Shown: positions 1 to 10,759, numbered from the stretch's first letter. The stretch: DNA of 64,000 nucleotides from Komarekiella delphini-convector SJRDD-AB1 (GCF_014831675.1 NZ_VJXY01000041.1:1-64000); one strand, 5' to 3'. Notes: generated by a model from the sequence alone, not told the origin. A program made the numbers and translations.

Positions 1-294
1 GATTAAGCCTCTTTCCTCTGCAATTCCTAATATCCGTGCTTGTAAATTTTCCAAAGTTCCGTCTGTTTCCCAACGTTGTAACCATCTGTGCGCTGCACTT
101 TTTGATGCCCAGATTTCTCCGGTGGGAACATCACACCAACGGCATCCTGTTATTAATATATACAGTAATGTGTTAAGTACATGACGAAACGGCGCATGGG
201 GCATTCCCCGCCCTTTCTTTTCTGGCTCCTTGGGAAATATATCTTCAAACAACTTCCATTCCAGATCGCTTAACCCTTCAAATCGCCCAGCCAT
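1..294 (-). CDS. IS5-family transposase, N-terminal part (window edge)
   Basis: The frame is open from an ATG at base 294 to the window edge, 98 codons. It reads as the N-terminal helix-turn-helix region (DUF4096 type) of IS5-family transposases: it opens MAGRFEGLSDLEW, continues with a basic GRGMPHAPFRHVLN stretch, then ITGCRWCDVP, then an AHRWLQRWETDGTL segment. The catalytic DDE domain would lie outside the window, so activity cannot be judged. It would cut and paste its own element. Its position inside a surface-polysaccharide gene suggests a transposition event, though its age is unknown. Confidence 0.85.
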   Translation of the reverse strand, partial: MAGRFEGLSDLEWKLFEDIFPKEPEKKGRGMPHAPFRHVLNTLLYILITGCRWCDVPTGEIWASKSAAHRWLQRWETDGTLENLQARILGIAEERGLI

Positions 295-360
295 ACCTTG
301 ATACAACTTACCGTCATCAACAGCAGATTATCATATTGCTGGTATTAGTGGGATAGGTTC
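1..360 (-). mobile_element. IS5-type insertion sequence, one end only
   Basis: This is the transposase-start end of an IS5-superfamily element that runs off the left edge of the window. The right boundary is set near base 360. To its right, on the minus strand, reading is continuous with a sugar-nucleotide dehydratase/epimerase-like protein; to its left that homology stops after the residues LFLAVK and foreign sequence beginning GAACCTATCC follows. The other terminus, and so the inverted repeats and target duplication, cannot be checked here. The boundary is inferred from the break in protein similarity. Confidence 0.7.
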
Positions 361-570
361 TTTGACTGCTAAAAACAGTATTGTTGCAATTCCTAGTTCT
401 GGTAGATGTGCTTTATCGAAATAGCCATCTAAACGCAGAAGCAGAGCTAACAAGGGAGTGATTGAAAAAACAATGATATCGAAAATTAACAAGTGCGTAT
501 TTCTCAGCTTCAGCAAATTGTTTAATGAACTGTTAATTAACTTTTGGAAGATTCTGAATAATAAATTCAT
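361..570 (-). pseudogene. Polysaccharide biosynthesis dehydratase/epimerase (CapD/FlaA1-like), N-terminal remnant cut by IS
   Basis: From an ATG at base 570 the minus strand encodes about 70 residues that resemble the membrane-anchor start of CapD/FlaA1-type nucleoside-diphosphate-sugar dehydratases: a short cytosolic lead, LLKLRNTHLL, then a hydrophobic span with ITPLLALLLRLDGYF and a second hydrophobic stretch ending LFLAVK. Full-length family members have around 600 residues with a Rossmann domain after four membrane spans. Here the frame passes into the insertion sequence and stops shortly after. I infer inactivation, unless the rest of the gene resumes beyond the window edge. Identification rests on only 70 residues. 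Confidence 0.6.
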
Positions 571-1213
571 GCTTGCAAAAACCTCCAGAGCAATTTACAA
601 AACCATCTTCTTTGTGTATAAATATCCAATTCAGAAGATGTTCAATATCATCAATTAACCGAAATAATGATGTTGGGATGCCTGGATTCACTCATTAAAT
701 ATTCACTTTCTAGGAGATTTATGTAAATATTTTGTTTAAACAACCCTAGCAACCACTGAAAATTACATACATACAACAGTTGCTTAGTCTATAAATAGGC
801 ATAGTTGATAATCGAGAATCAAAAATTACCTATGCCTAAACGTATTTGGCACTCAGCCAATAATTTGGTTCAACCTGTACGCAACCGCTATGTAAAAGAA
901 ATATCAGTTTGTCGTTGCATGTGTCACGCCAAATTGGCATTATTTTTCTCTGAGCTGAGAAATATTTACGTAGTAACAATTTTCATCAAGTTATCTTTAT
1001 TCTTACTGATCTGAGCAAAAGCTAGCCAGTAGCTCATAAATAGGTAAGCAAGGTGTGGAAAAACAACAGTAAGTTTAAAGGATTTAACAATTAAGTGGAG
1101 AACCCGCAACAGTAGACCTGACTTGGAAAGAAACTAATAAGAAGATCCAAATCTCCCGGAAAAGCCTAGGCGGCTTTGTTTCTTTAGCCGCGATTCCAGC
1201 CACCAGGCATAAT
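571..1213. other. Spacer between the truncated dehydratase gene and nagZ
   Basis: No recognisable gene. An inverted repeat (AGGCATAG at 797-804 against CTATGCCT at 830-837) surrounds the start of a possible 60-codon plus-strand frame from an ATG at 832 to 1014. That frame has a hydrophobic tail, but I recognise no family and its composition is unremarkable, so it is not called as a gene. The left part should hold the promoter of the truncated dehydratase gene, which is read leftward. Confidence 0.4.
1170..1191 (-). terminator. Hairpin downstream of nagZ
   Basis: A GCGGCT/AGCCGC hairpin with a 10-base loop lies 23 bases beyond the nagZ stop on the minus strand. It is enclosed by a weaker GCCTGG/CTAGGC pairing. 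There is no long T-tract, so this is only a candidate terminator. Confidence 0.35.
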
Positions 1214-2314
1214 TTACAAACCACCGTCTTGGAAGCAACAAGCGATCGCTAATTCTGCATGTTGTAGTAACGTATTTTTATCCAAAGCATGGACTATATA
1301 TTGCGGAGTTACCGCCAGTAGTTTCTCAATTCTGCTTTTGGCGGCTTCCACTACTGATTCATCAAGGCTACCGTTATTGAGAGAATCGGCAAAATCTTCA
1401 GCTATTTTATAAGTACGTTCAATAGATGATGAATTTATATTACGGGAAACAATAAACAAATCGCAGCCAGCACCAAATGCTTGCGCTACAGTACCACTCT
1501 TAGCAAACATATCTGAAACAGCTTTCATATCCAAGTCATCAGATACAACAACTCCCTCAAAGCCAAGTTCCTCCCGGAGTATGCTCTTGAGGATAGCTTG
1601 TGAGAGTGTTGCTGGCACATCAGGATCTATCTTAGGGAATAAAATATGAGCTGTCATAATCAAAGGAACTCGCGCTTCGATGAGTGCTTTAAAGGGTATA
1701 AGTTCTCTAATTCGTAGGTCTTCTCTAGTTAAATTAAGTATCGGTAGCTCAATGTGGGAGTCTTTACTAGTGTCTCCATGTCCAGGGAAGTGCTTGGCAC
1801 ATCCCAAAATTCCTGACTCCTGAAGTCCGAGGAAGTAGTCACAAGCACCTTGAGCAGCAGTTTCAGGAGTATTACCAAAAGCGCGAGGGCCAATGACAGG
1901 ATTTTGGGGATGAGAAAAAATATCTGCTACAGGGGCCCAGGATAAATTTATTCCTAGTGATTTAAGTTCAAACGCTGTTGCTTTTGCTACTTTATGTGAT
2001 TGCGAGCGCAACAGTAAAGCATGAGGAAATCGTGTAATTGGTAATGGTGTGCGAACAACACGACCTCCTTCATGATCAAGGGTCATAAATATTGAGTCAC
2101 GTTCAGTATATTGTCTTATCTGGTCGTTCAGATCTTTGAAGCTTTCTAGCCAAACCTCGTAGGGGGTAGCATCTAAAAAGTTCTTACCAAAAAAAATTAT
2201 CCCAACTGGTTTCAATTCACTGAGTGCGCGTTTATCTTCATCACTTAACGTAGTACCGGAAATACCAAGAATCAGGTGATGTCCAAAGCGCTGGAGCGTC
2301 TGCAATACTGCCAT
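1214..2314 (-). CDS. nagZ: Beta-N-acetylhexosaminidase, glycoside hydrolase family 3
   Basis: NagZ removes N-acetylglucosamine from muropeptides and related beta-linked sugars during cell-wall recycling. The 366 residues are a single GH3 TIM-barrel domain. Visible signatures are LDHEGGRV (about 79-86), the NagZ loop KHFPGHGDTSKDSH (about 174-187), whose Asp/His pair acts as unusual general acid/base, and VVSDDLDMKAV (about 256-266), which holds the nucleophile aspartate. There is no signal peptide, so the enzyme is probably cytosolic. The protein ends soon after the barrel. It stands alone, with a 900-base spacer upstream. Family assignment is secure; the natural substrate is inferred. Confidence 0.92.
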   Translation of the reverse strand: MAVLQTLQRFGHHLILGISGTTLSDEDKRALSELKPVGIIFFGKNFLDATPYEVWLESFKDLNDQIRQYTERDSIFMTLDHEGGRVVRTPLPITRFPHALLLRSQSHKVAKATAFELKSLGINLSWAPVADIFSHPQNPVIGPRAFGNTPETAAQGACDYFLGLQESGILGCAKHFPGHGDTSKDSHIELPILNLTREDLRIRELIPFKALIEARVPLIMTAHILFPKIDPDVPATLSQAILKSILREELGFEGVVVSDDLDMKAVSDMFAKSGTVAQAFGAGCDLFIVSRNINSSSIERTYKIAEDFADSLNNGSLDESVVEAAKSRIEKLLAVTPQYIVHALDKNTLLQHAELAIACCFQDGGL

Positions 2315-3238
2315 AATCCTTTACCTGTTGTGTAACAAACAACTGGGATTTTTAACTTAGAGGAGCTTAGCCCTTATCCTACACCCTTATGGGAAATGGG
2401 GAATGGGGACAAAAATAATACCATAAACAAAGTCAAGCTACTCAACTTTTCCACTACGATATGGATGATTATCGCTTTCTAAAATTTTTCTTTTATTTGA
2501 CTAATGTAGATGAATATAGTAGCCCCATGTATGTATTCGTGGCAGTCAAAAAATGTATAGAAATGAGAAAATATCTTTTCTCCATTCAATATTGCATTAC
2601 TCGCAGTTAAGCAATGATGAAAATAAGAAGTGTATTAAAAAGATAAACTAGAAAAATTTGCCTTAAAGCCACCTAAAAATATGCATACATCTTATAATTC
2701 ACGACAGTTATAATACTTAAAACAAAATATACTTTGTCTTATATTTTACATTGTTGATGGATTTGAAAAAGCAAAATATACCAGAAATCAACTAGCAGTT
2801 TTTCTCAATACCGGAGAAATTTTTTCAGGGCAAATCCAGTGTATTGCCAAAATCAACTATCTCAAGACAGCATTTGTAACTTACCTGAAGGCGAAATCCA
2901 GCAGTTAGGGAATTACTTTTATAAAAAGACGCCTTTTTAGGCCATTGACAGTTGATGGTTAACAGTCAACTGTCAACTGTCTTTCGTGAAATCCCATCCC
3001 CTTTTAGAGGTGGGATGAGCTTATTTCTTTGCATCTGCTATACGTAAATCTGTATGAGAAGAAGCAAGCTGCAAACCTATTGCCAACAATGGTATTGGCA
3101 ATTTGCCTTGGCAGGTGTATTTAGGTAAGATTCCCTTTTACAAAAGTTTTTTGGGGAATAAATCGCACAAAACCTGCTAGATGTAACGGATTGCAACGTA
3201 TAATGAGAACGGCAAAACGATGTAGAAATTAGGTTTAA
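2315..3238. other. Long intergenic spacer upstream of crtP and nagZ
   Basis: This 920-base, AT-rich spacer separates the divergently transcribed nagZ and crtP, so promoters of both should lie in it. I see no gene. Near 2943-2980 there are short direct and inverted copies of CAGTCAACTGT, a common Nostoc-type tandem motif. At 2991-3016 there is a hairpin (ATCCCATCC against GGTGGGAT). A related hairpin with the same flanking TTATAAAAAG lies near 43396-43475, so the region carries at least one dispersed repeat. Confidence 0.5.
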
Positions 3239-5600
<2,362 letters not shown>

Positions 5601-5800
5601 AAAATTAGTCATTTGTCCTATGTAGGTCAGCCAGAGTCCAATCCTATTTGCATAGCGTATGTACCAGGAGGCGCATCTTCTGCCATTAGGAACTAGCATT
5701 AGCAACGCTCTTGAGTGTCACCCACTACTAATGACATGCAGATGACAAATGACTATTGACTCAATACTAGAAATCTGATAACATTATTATTCGTGACCGT

Positions 5801-5892
5801 GGAGAGGTGGCTGAGTGGTCGAAAGCGGCAGATTGCTAATCTGTTGTACGGCAGGCAACTCCGTACCGAGGGTTCGAATCCCTCCCTCTCCG
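5801..5892 (+). tRNA. tRNA-Ser (GCU)
   Basis: A 92-base class II tRNA. The acceptor stem GGAGAGG pairs with CCTCTCC. The anticodon stem GCAGA/TCTGT encloses loop TTGCTAA with anticodon GCT. A long variable arm (GTACGG...CCGTAC) and the GGTTCGAATCC T-loop complete the structure. CCA is not encoded. Confidence 0.97.
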
Positions 5893-6042
5893 TTTTCCAA
5901 GCTCAATACACGCATAAAATCACAAATTAAAAACCATGCCCTTAAGGGTGTGGTTTTTGGGTATAAAGAATAGGGAAGATTTACCAATGCCCAATGCCCC
6001 AAGCGGTGGGGCGCGTCGCTTTCAATAAATCCTAATCTAGGG

Positions 6043-6056
6043 GTAAATATATCTAC
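6043..6056 (+). promoter_or_regulatory. Candidate NtcA-binding site
   Basis: The sequence is an exact match to the NtcA consensus GTA-N8-TAC, 119 bases before the substrate-binding-protein start. A TAN3T-type -10 candidate (TATTAT, 6073-6078) follows after only 16 bases, shorter than the 20-24 usual for class II NtcA promoters. About one match per 4 kb is expected by chance, so the support comes from position and from the nitrogen-related gene downstream. Confidence 0.45.
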
Positions 6057-6174
6057 TCCCTGAAGGGGATGATATTATTTATCCTTTGGAGTCTGTTAAG
6101 ATCAAGCTAACCTAAAAATCTAGATTGAGTCTTACTTTCAGGCTCCTGACTATTCAGAGGAGTGAAAGTAATTT

Positions 6175-7500
6175 ATGCAAAGAATTAGTACTGCTTTAGC
6201 CTTAAGCTTAACTACCATCGCAACTGGGTTTTTCCTGGGAGCTTGTGATAATCCTAGTACCACCAATAACACAGCCAACAATGGGGGTAATGCCACCCCA
6301 GCGGCAAACTCAACCACCACAAGCAGTGGTGCTCAAGGACTCAAAATTGGTTCCCTACTCCCAACAACGGGTGATTTAGCATCAATCGGACAGCAGATGG
6401 CACTTTCTGTTCCCTTGTTAGTTGAAACCGTTAACGCTTGCGGTGGTGTGAATGGCCAACCTGTTAGCCTGGTTGCTGTAGACGACCAAACAGACCCTAA
6501 AGCTGGTGCTGCTGGCATGACTAAACTGTCAACTGTAGATAAGGTTGGGGGTGTCGTTGGCTCCTTTGCTAGTAGTGTTTCTACGGCTGCTGTCTCAATT
6601 GCTGCTCAAAATAAAGTCATGTTGATTTCACCTGGTAGCACCAGTCCTGTATTTACCGAAAAGGCGCAAAAAGGTGACTTTAAAGGCTTTTGGGCACGCA
6701 CGGTTCCCCCCGATAGCTACCAAGGGCCAGCTTTAGCCGAACTCGCCAATAAAAGAGGTTACAAGCGAGTATCGACTGTTGTCATTAACAACGACTATGG
6801 CGTGGGATTTGAAAAAGCATTTGTCCAAGCTTTTGAAAAATTGGGGGGAACCATAGTTAATAAAAATAATCCTGTCCGTTACGACCCTAAAGCCACTACT
6901 TTTGAAACTGAAGCTACAGCTGCTTTTGCTGGTAAACCAGATGCAGTCCTTGGCGTTTTTTACGTAGAAACAGGTAGCTTACTGTTAAAGTCGGCATATC
7001 AGCAAGGTTTGAGTAAAGGGGTGCAAGTCATGCTGACAGACGGCATGAAGTCAGACGAATTTCCTGGTCAAGTTGGCAAAGGCAGTGACGGTAAATATAT
7101 TGCTACTGGAGTAATCGGTACAGTACCCGGTTCTGATGGTAAAGCATTAGAAGCTTTTAGAAAACTCTGGCAATCTAAGAGGGGTGGTTCACCAGGGGAA
7201 TTTGCTCCCCAAGCCTGGGATGCCTCGGCTTTATTGGTACTGGCAGCCCAATCAGCTAAGCAGAATACAGGTGTTGGCATCTCTAACAAAATACGTGAAG
7301 TTGCCAACGCCCCTGGTACAGAAGTTACTGATGTCTGCGAGGGACTGAAGTTGCTTAAAGAAGGTCAAGATATTAATTACCAGGGAGCCAGCGGTAATGT
7401 AGATGTTGATGCTAACGGAGATGTCATCGGTGTTTACGATGTCTGGACAGTAGGAGATGATGGCAAAATCAAGGCAATTGACAAAGTTACTCCCAAGTAA
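6175..7500 (+). CDS. ABC transporter substrate-binding lipoprotein, branched-chain amino acid type
   Basis: A periplasmic binding protein of the LivJ/Peripla_BP_6 family that delivers a small ligand, probably amino acids, to an ABC importer. The 441 residues start with a lipoprotein signal peptide whose lipobox LGAC places the lipidated cysteine at about residue 24. An Asn/Thr/Ser-rich linker of about 30 residues follows, then the two-lobed domain beginning LKIGSLLPTTGDLASIG. ISPGSTSPVFT and INNDYGVGFEKAF are typical of the fold. No permease or ATPase gene is adjacent, so it must work with components encoded elsewhere. The upstream NtcA-like box fits nitrogen control. The exact ligand cannot be read from sequence. 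Confidence 0.88.
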   Translation: MQRISTALALSLTTIATGFFLGACDNPSTTNNTANNGGNATPAANSTTTSSGAQGLKIGSLLPTTGDLASIGQQMALSVPLLVETVNACGGVNGQPVSLVAVDDQTDPKAGAAGMTKLSTVDKVGGVVGSFASSVSTAAVSIAAQNKVMLISPGSTSPVFTEKAQKGDFKGFWARTVPPDSYQGPALAELANKRGYKRVSTVVINNDYGVGFEKAFVQAFEKLGGTIVNKNNPVRYDPKATTFETEATAAFAGKPDAVLGVFYVETGSLLLKSAYQQGLSKGVQVMLTDGMKSDEFPGQVGKGSDGKYIATGVIGTVPGSDGKALEAFRKLWQSKRGGSPGEFAPQAWDASALLVLAAQSAKQNTGVGISNKIREVANAPGTEVTDVCEGLKLLKEGQDINYQGASGNVDVDANGDVIGVYDVWTVGDDGKIKAIDKVTPK

Positions 7501-7527
7501 TAGTCAAAAAAGTCACAAATAAATAGT

Positions 7528-7566
7528 AAAAAGGCAAAAGAATTGTTCTCTTTTGCCTTTTTCTTT
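7528..7566 (+). terminator. Rho-independent terminator
   Basis: A near-perfect hairpin (AAAAAGGCAAAAGA against TCTTTTGCCTTTTT, 7-base loop) followed by T-rich DNA lies 28 bases after the substrate-binding-protein stop. Confidence 0.8.
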
Positions 7567-7584
7567 TAATTTTGATGTTCATAG

Positions 7585-7771
7585 GTGTTTGTAGTAAGGA
7601 CTTTATACCGATTCAATTAATGATTGCAACAAATTCTTTGGTAGAGACGTTGCATTGCAACGTCTCTACATGGTCTATCTGTCACATTCTTTTTTTAAAT
7701 TGGTATTAGTCCTTGATTTTTTAAGCACTAAAGTGCTTACTACGAACCTCTTAAAACTTTTGCAACAGACC
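7585..7771. repeat. Dispersed palindromic repeat, copy 1, interrupted
   Basis: The outer parts match a second copy at 47763-47847: GTGTTTGTAGTAAGGACT on the left, and TCCTTGATTTTTT, AAGCACTAAAGTGCTTACTAC and GAACCTCT on the right, continuing to GCAACAG. The core folds as two small hairpins. In this copy the first hairpin loop is split by a 100-base insertion. Confidence 0.8.
7606..7705. mobile_element. 100-base MITE-like element inside another repeat
   Basis: The element begins TACCGATTCAA and ends TTTAAATTGGTA, giving imperfect terminal inverted repeats of about 11 bases. It is flanked on both sides by TTA, consistent with a 3-base target duplication. Its centre is a perfect 29-base palindrome (GTAGAGACGTTGCA arms, 7641-7669). 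Removing it restores the host repeat, whose uninterrupted form is seen near 47.78 kb. It has no coding capacity, so it would need a transposase in trans. Confidence 0.7.
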
Positions 7772-7781
7772 ACTAATTCAC

Positions 7782-8624
7782 TTAGAAGCCAGTAAAGTTG
7801 TAACCAACTCCTAATAACAAACCGATATCAGTTTCATCGAAAAATCCGGCATTTATAGCAGCCGTTGCCGTAAATTGAGGGTTTAGCGGCACGTCAATAC
7901 CACCGGTTACTAAAACGGCAACTTCCGAGTTATCACCAGTTTGCAGGGCTGCACCTACTCCTACATAGGGCGCAATAGCTAACGGTTCGCTAAATGGATC
8001 TGCTTGCTGCAAGGTAAAGTCGTAGGTGACGGGAATTAGAACTGTAGTATTGTCTCCAAACACTGCCGATGGTCGTACCGATATGGCATTTGCCAGACCG
8101 ACTTTGCTGATGACCGCGAAGTTGCCATCGCCTAAAGATGATGTACCACCACTAATACCAATGTTACCAGCAACACCTATATAGCTTCTACCACCACGGG
8201 TAGGTCTGCCTATATCAATATCTGATTGCGCTAATCTAGAATCAGATGATTGAGAACTAGGCTCAGATATAGGTTCTACATATTCAGAAGTCAGCGCTAC
8301 AGATGTAGCTGTTACTGTCCCTGGAACGGGTGTAAGTATTCTACTAGCGGTTTCCTGTGTGGCAGCGTTGGGAAATTGCTGCACTTCGGTAAAATTAGTT
8401 ACTGAGGGTTTTTCGGTTGTCTCTGTAGAGAGGTTTTGGCTGTTAGTCTCTAGTTCAGCATCTAACTGGTTGCGAGACATTGCAGCGGAAGGCTCGGTTA
8501 AGGACTGATTGCTCACTATGTCCACTGTTTGAGCAACTGCTGGTAAGCCATTACCTAAGACTGCGATCGCAGCTAAACTTGGCAACCAAAAAACACCTTT
8601 GCGAAGAATAGTATTCACATTCAC
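7782..8624 (-). CDS. Predicted outer-membrane beta-barrel protein
   Basis: I do not recognise a named family beyond a small outer-membrane barrel. The 280 residues start with a clear Sec signal peptide (basic start, hydrophobic core, cut near AVAQT). A Ser/Thr/Glu-rich low-complexity stretch of about 100 residues follows. From about residue 145 onward come alternating hydrophobic strands such as YIGVAGNIGISGG, FAVISKVGLANAISVRPSAVFG, TVLIPVTYDF and GLLLGVGYNFTGF. The last residue is phenylalanine, as recognised by the Bam machinery. It is monocistronic and convergent with the upstream binding-protein gene. The function, pore or structural, is open. Confidence 0.65.
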   Translation of the reverse strand: MNVNTILRKGVFWLPSLAAIAVLGNGLPAVAQTVDIVSNQSLTEPSAAMSRNQLDAELETNSQNLSTETTEKPSVTNFTEVQQFPNAATQETASRILTPVPGTVTATSVALTSEYVEPISEPSSQSSDSRLAQSDIDIGRPTRGGRSYIGVAGNIGISGGTSSLGDGNFAVISKVGLANAISVRPSAVFGDNTTVLIPVTYDFTLQQADPFSEPLAIAPYVGVGAALQTGDNSEVAVLVTGGIDVPLNPQFTATAAINAGFFDETDIGLLLGVGYNFTGF

Positions 8625-9090
8625 TCCTAAAAGAATATTGCCACAATAAATAAAGGATTTTGTTGATTTTATTCAACAAATCTGGGCAATATTCAAAATT
8701 TAACACCAAAAAATATATTTTTACATGCCGACTTTAACTTAATATATTTAAGATTTGCCAGCAAAAAATTAAATATTATATCCTGCATTTGATAGATGAC
8801 AAAGATATTTTGATTTTGTATACTCCTTTATTTTTTATACTGGAGCCCAATGCTTTTATTAAGAAGGTAATTAGGAGATTCCATAATCATTTACTATCGT
8901 AGCTGCACATATTTTGTGAGAAGTCGCGGTGTTCAGATCCCCGATTTCTTTGAGAAGTCGGGGATCTTGGTTCTCGTTTGTTTTTAATACCTGATTAGCG
9001 ATTGGGAAGAAAGAGTAAAGGGGAACAAAAATAATTATGTTGTTACTTTCTTGACTCCCCTACTTCTTCACTCTCTCAACGCAAAGAAAA
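8625..9090. other. Spacer with a dispersed hairpin repeat
   Basis: The first 250 bases are very AT-rich and lie upstream of the minus-strand barrel gene, so they probably carry its promoter and leader. The only clear structure is the hairpin repeat listed separately at 8935-8967. No gene is visible. Confidence 0.5.
8935..8967. repeat. Hairpin repeat, AGATCCCCGA family
   Basis: Arms AGATCCCCGA and TCGGGGATCT enclose TTTCTTTGAGAAG. Related hairpins occur at 21374-21406 and near 55968-55999, all sharing a TTCTTT(G/A)A(G)AA centre. This is a dispersed intergenic repeat; it has no T-tract and is not an obvious terminator. Confidence 0.65.
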
Positions 9091-10032
9091 TTATAAAGTA
9101 GTTATTGCTTCGGCAACTAGCTGAGAAACCAAGGGCAAAATAGCGCGGCTCTTAGCGTGTGCTTTGCCTTCAGTAAATACCACTAACAAGTAAGGGCGTT
9201 GATCTAGTAACTCAATATACGCTGCATCATGGCGAACTTGACTTGTCCAACCTGCCTTTGACCAAATTTGGGCAGTTTGGGGAAGACCACCACCCAAAAA
9301 GCCTGTCACCTGATCTTCCTCTACGTCAGTGGGCAAATCATCAGCTTTGAGACTACGTTTGAGCAAAGCCATCATCGCTTGCGATCGCCCGCTGGATACC
9401 GCCACCCCACCAACAATACTATGTAGCAACCTGGCGATCGCATTTGTTGTCACCATATTGCGATTTTCCAGCATCTCCCCATAAAATGCTCTCTCACGAC
9501 CATAAGGCCCATCACACCAAGTTTTTTGGCAGACGTTAATTGTCTGCATTTCTTCCCATCCCAAAGACTGGTAATAGCGGTTAACAATATTACGTTGGTA
9601 TTTCCAAGTTTCAAATGGGCCTGTTGGTAATTCAGGCCCAGAAGTGGTACCACTTAAAATATCTATAACCAAGCTGGTAGCATCATTGCTAGAGTCTACA
9701 ATCATATCTTGCATGGCTCGCTCTAACTCCTTAGAAGTTTGCTGGATCATGCCTTTCTCTAGCCATTCATTTACTGCCACTAGGTAAAGCAGCTTAACTA
9801 CGCTCGCAGGATAAATCCGCTCAACACCACGATAAGTGAAACCACGGACTGAGTGGTTCCAAAAAGCGTTAGGAGTTAGAGCACCACCAGTATTCACTGA
9901 TACTGGTGGATCGTAAACAATCCAAGTCAGAGCAATTTGATTACGGGCTAACGTCGGAAAAGCTGCCCAAGTTGCCTCTAAAATGCCATTACCAAGATTT
10001 TCGAGTTGTCCGTCTTTACTAAAAAAAATCAT
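9091..10032 (-). CDS. Class A beta-lactamase-like serine hydrolase
   Basis: This protein belongs to the beta-lactamase/penicillin-binding fold. The 313 residues carry the catalytic Ser-x-x-Lys as PASVVK (Ser about 77, Lys about 80), an SND triad in VDSSNDATS (about 115-117), and SKAGWTS in place of the KTG box (about 263-269). No signal peptide is visible: the start MIFFSKDGQ is not hydrophobic, so it may be cytosolic or exported atypically. True resistance enzymes are secreted, so an amidohydrolase or peptidase role on wall-derived substrates is as likely. It is divergent from an NlpC/P60 endopeptidase gene with only about 9 bases between start codons. Confidence 0.75.
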   Translation of the reverse strand: MIFFSKDGQLENLGNGILEATWAAFPTLARNQIALTWIVYDPPVSVNTGGALTPNAFWNHSVRGFTYRGVERIYPASVVKLLYLVAVNEWLEKGMIQQTSKELERAMQDMIVDSSNDATSLVIDILSGTTSGPELPTGPFETWKYQRNIVNRYYQSLGWEEMQTINVCQKTWCDGPYGRERAFYGEMLENRNMVTTNAIARLLHSIVGGVAVSSGRSQAMMALLKRSLKADDLPTDVEEDQVTGFLGGGLPQTAQIWSKAGWTSQVRHDAAYIELLDQRPYLLVVFTEGKAHAKSRAILPLVSQLVAEAITTL

Positions 10033-10041
10033 TCTCGAATG

Positions 10042-10746
10042 ATGTCCTTTAATCTAAAATCCAAAATCCCAAATCCAAAATCAGGAGAGTATCAGTGTCT
10101 TGCTGACCTGAACTTATATGATTCTCCTGAATGTACGCGCTTGGCGACTCAAGCCACATCTGGGCGACATTTACGGGTAACATCAAATCAACAGGATTCA
10201 GCAGTTGAGGTGAATTTAAGTGAGGATGACTATCCGGGATGGGTATCCTTTTCAGATTTGGGTTTATTACAACCTGCTACTGTACCTTATAGGGCTGCAA
10301 CATTTTCGGAATCTGAGATTAAAAAACTGCTAACAGAGGTCATCGATTTTACTCAAAAAGCGATGCAACAATCAAATTATTATCTTTGGGGTGGTACAGT
10401 CGGGCCAAATTACGACTGTTCTGGATTAATGCAAGCGGCGTTTGCTTCAGTAGGTATTTGGTTGCCTAGAGATGCCTATCAACAAGAAAATTTTACCCAG
10501 GTAGTTACTGTTGCCCAATTAGAGCCGGGTGATCTAGTTTTTTTTGGAACTCCCCAAAAAGCGACTCATGTAGGGCTTTATTTGGCGGATGGATACTATA
10601 TCCATAGTTCTGGCAAAGATCAGGGAAGAAATGGGATTGGGATTGATATTCTTTCGGAAAACGGAGACATGGTGAGTCAGTCATATTATCGTCAGCTGCG
10701 AGGTGCTGGCAGAGTGATTAAAAGTTACAAACCACAAAAACGTTAA
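10042..10746 (+). CDS. NlpC/P60 gamma-D-glutamyl-L-diamino acid endopeptidase with SH3b domain
   Basis: A cysteine peptidase that cleaves the D-Glu to diamino-acid bond of murein peptides. The 234 residues have an N-terminal bacterial SH3-like domain (about 15-85) and a C-terminal NlpC/P60 domain with catalytic Cys in YDCSGLMQ (about 126), His in ATHVGLYL (about 176) and a polar third residue in YYIHSSG (about 188). The layout matches structurally studied Nostoc/Anabaena enzymes for wall recycling. No signal peptide is seen, which fits cytosolic recycling. The frame is also open upstream to a TTG at 10006, but that would overlap the divergent gene. The first dozen codons are made of AATCCAAAATC-like repeat DNA, so the true N-terminus is uncertain. 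Confidence 0.88.
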   Translation: MSFNLKSKIPNPKSGEYQCLADLNLYDSPECTRLATQATSGRHLRVTSNQQDSAVEVNLSEDDYPGWVSFSDLGLLQPATVPYRAATFSESEIKKLLTEVIDFTQKAMQQSNYYLWGGTVGPNYDCSGLMQAAFASVGIWLPRDAYQQENFTQVVTVAQLEPGDLVFFGTPQKATHVGLYLADGYYIHSSGKDQGRNGIGIDILSENGDMVSQSYYRQLRGAGRVIKSYKPQKR

Positions 10747-10759
10747 GGAAGCTGAGAAT

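Noticed and set aside
805-1014. 69-codon plus-strand frame near the left end
   Set aside because: No family resemblance, no clear ribosome binding site, and a hydrophobic end typical of AT-rich chance frames. Kept only as a note in the spacer entry.
5787-6002. Minus-strand frame across tRNA-Ser
   Set aside because: It is a chance frame over a tRNA gene.
9091-10032. Antibiotic-resistance beta-lactamase
   Set aside because: No signal peptide, and the KTG box is KAG. The fold is shared with many non-resistance enzymes.
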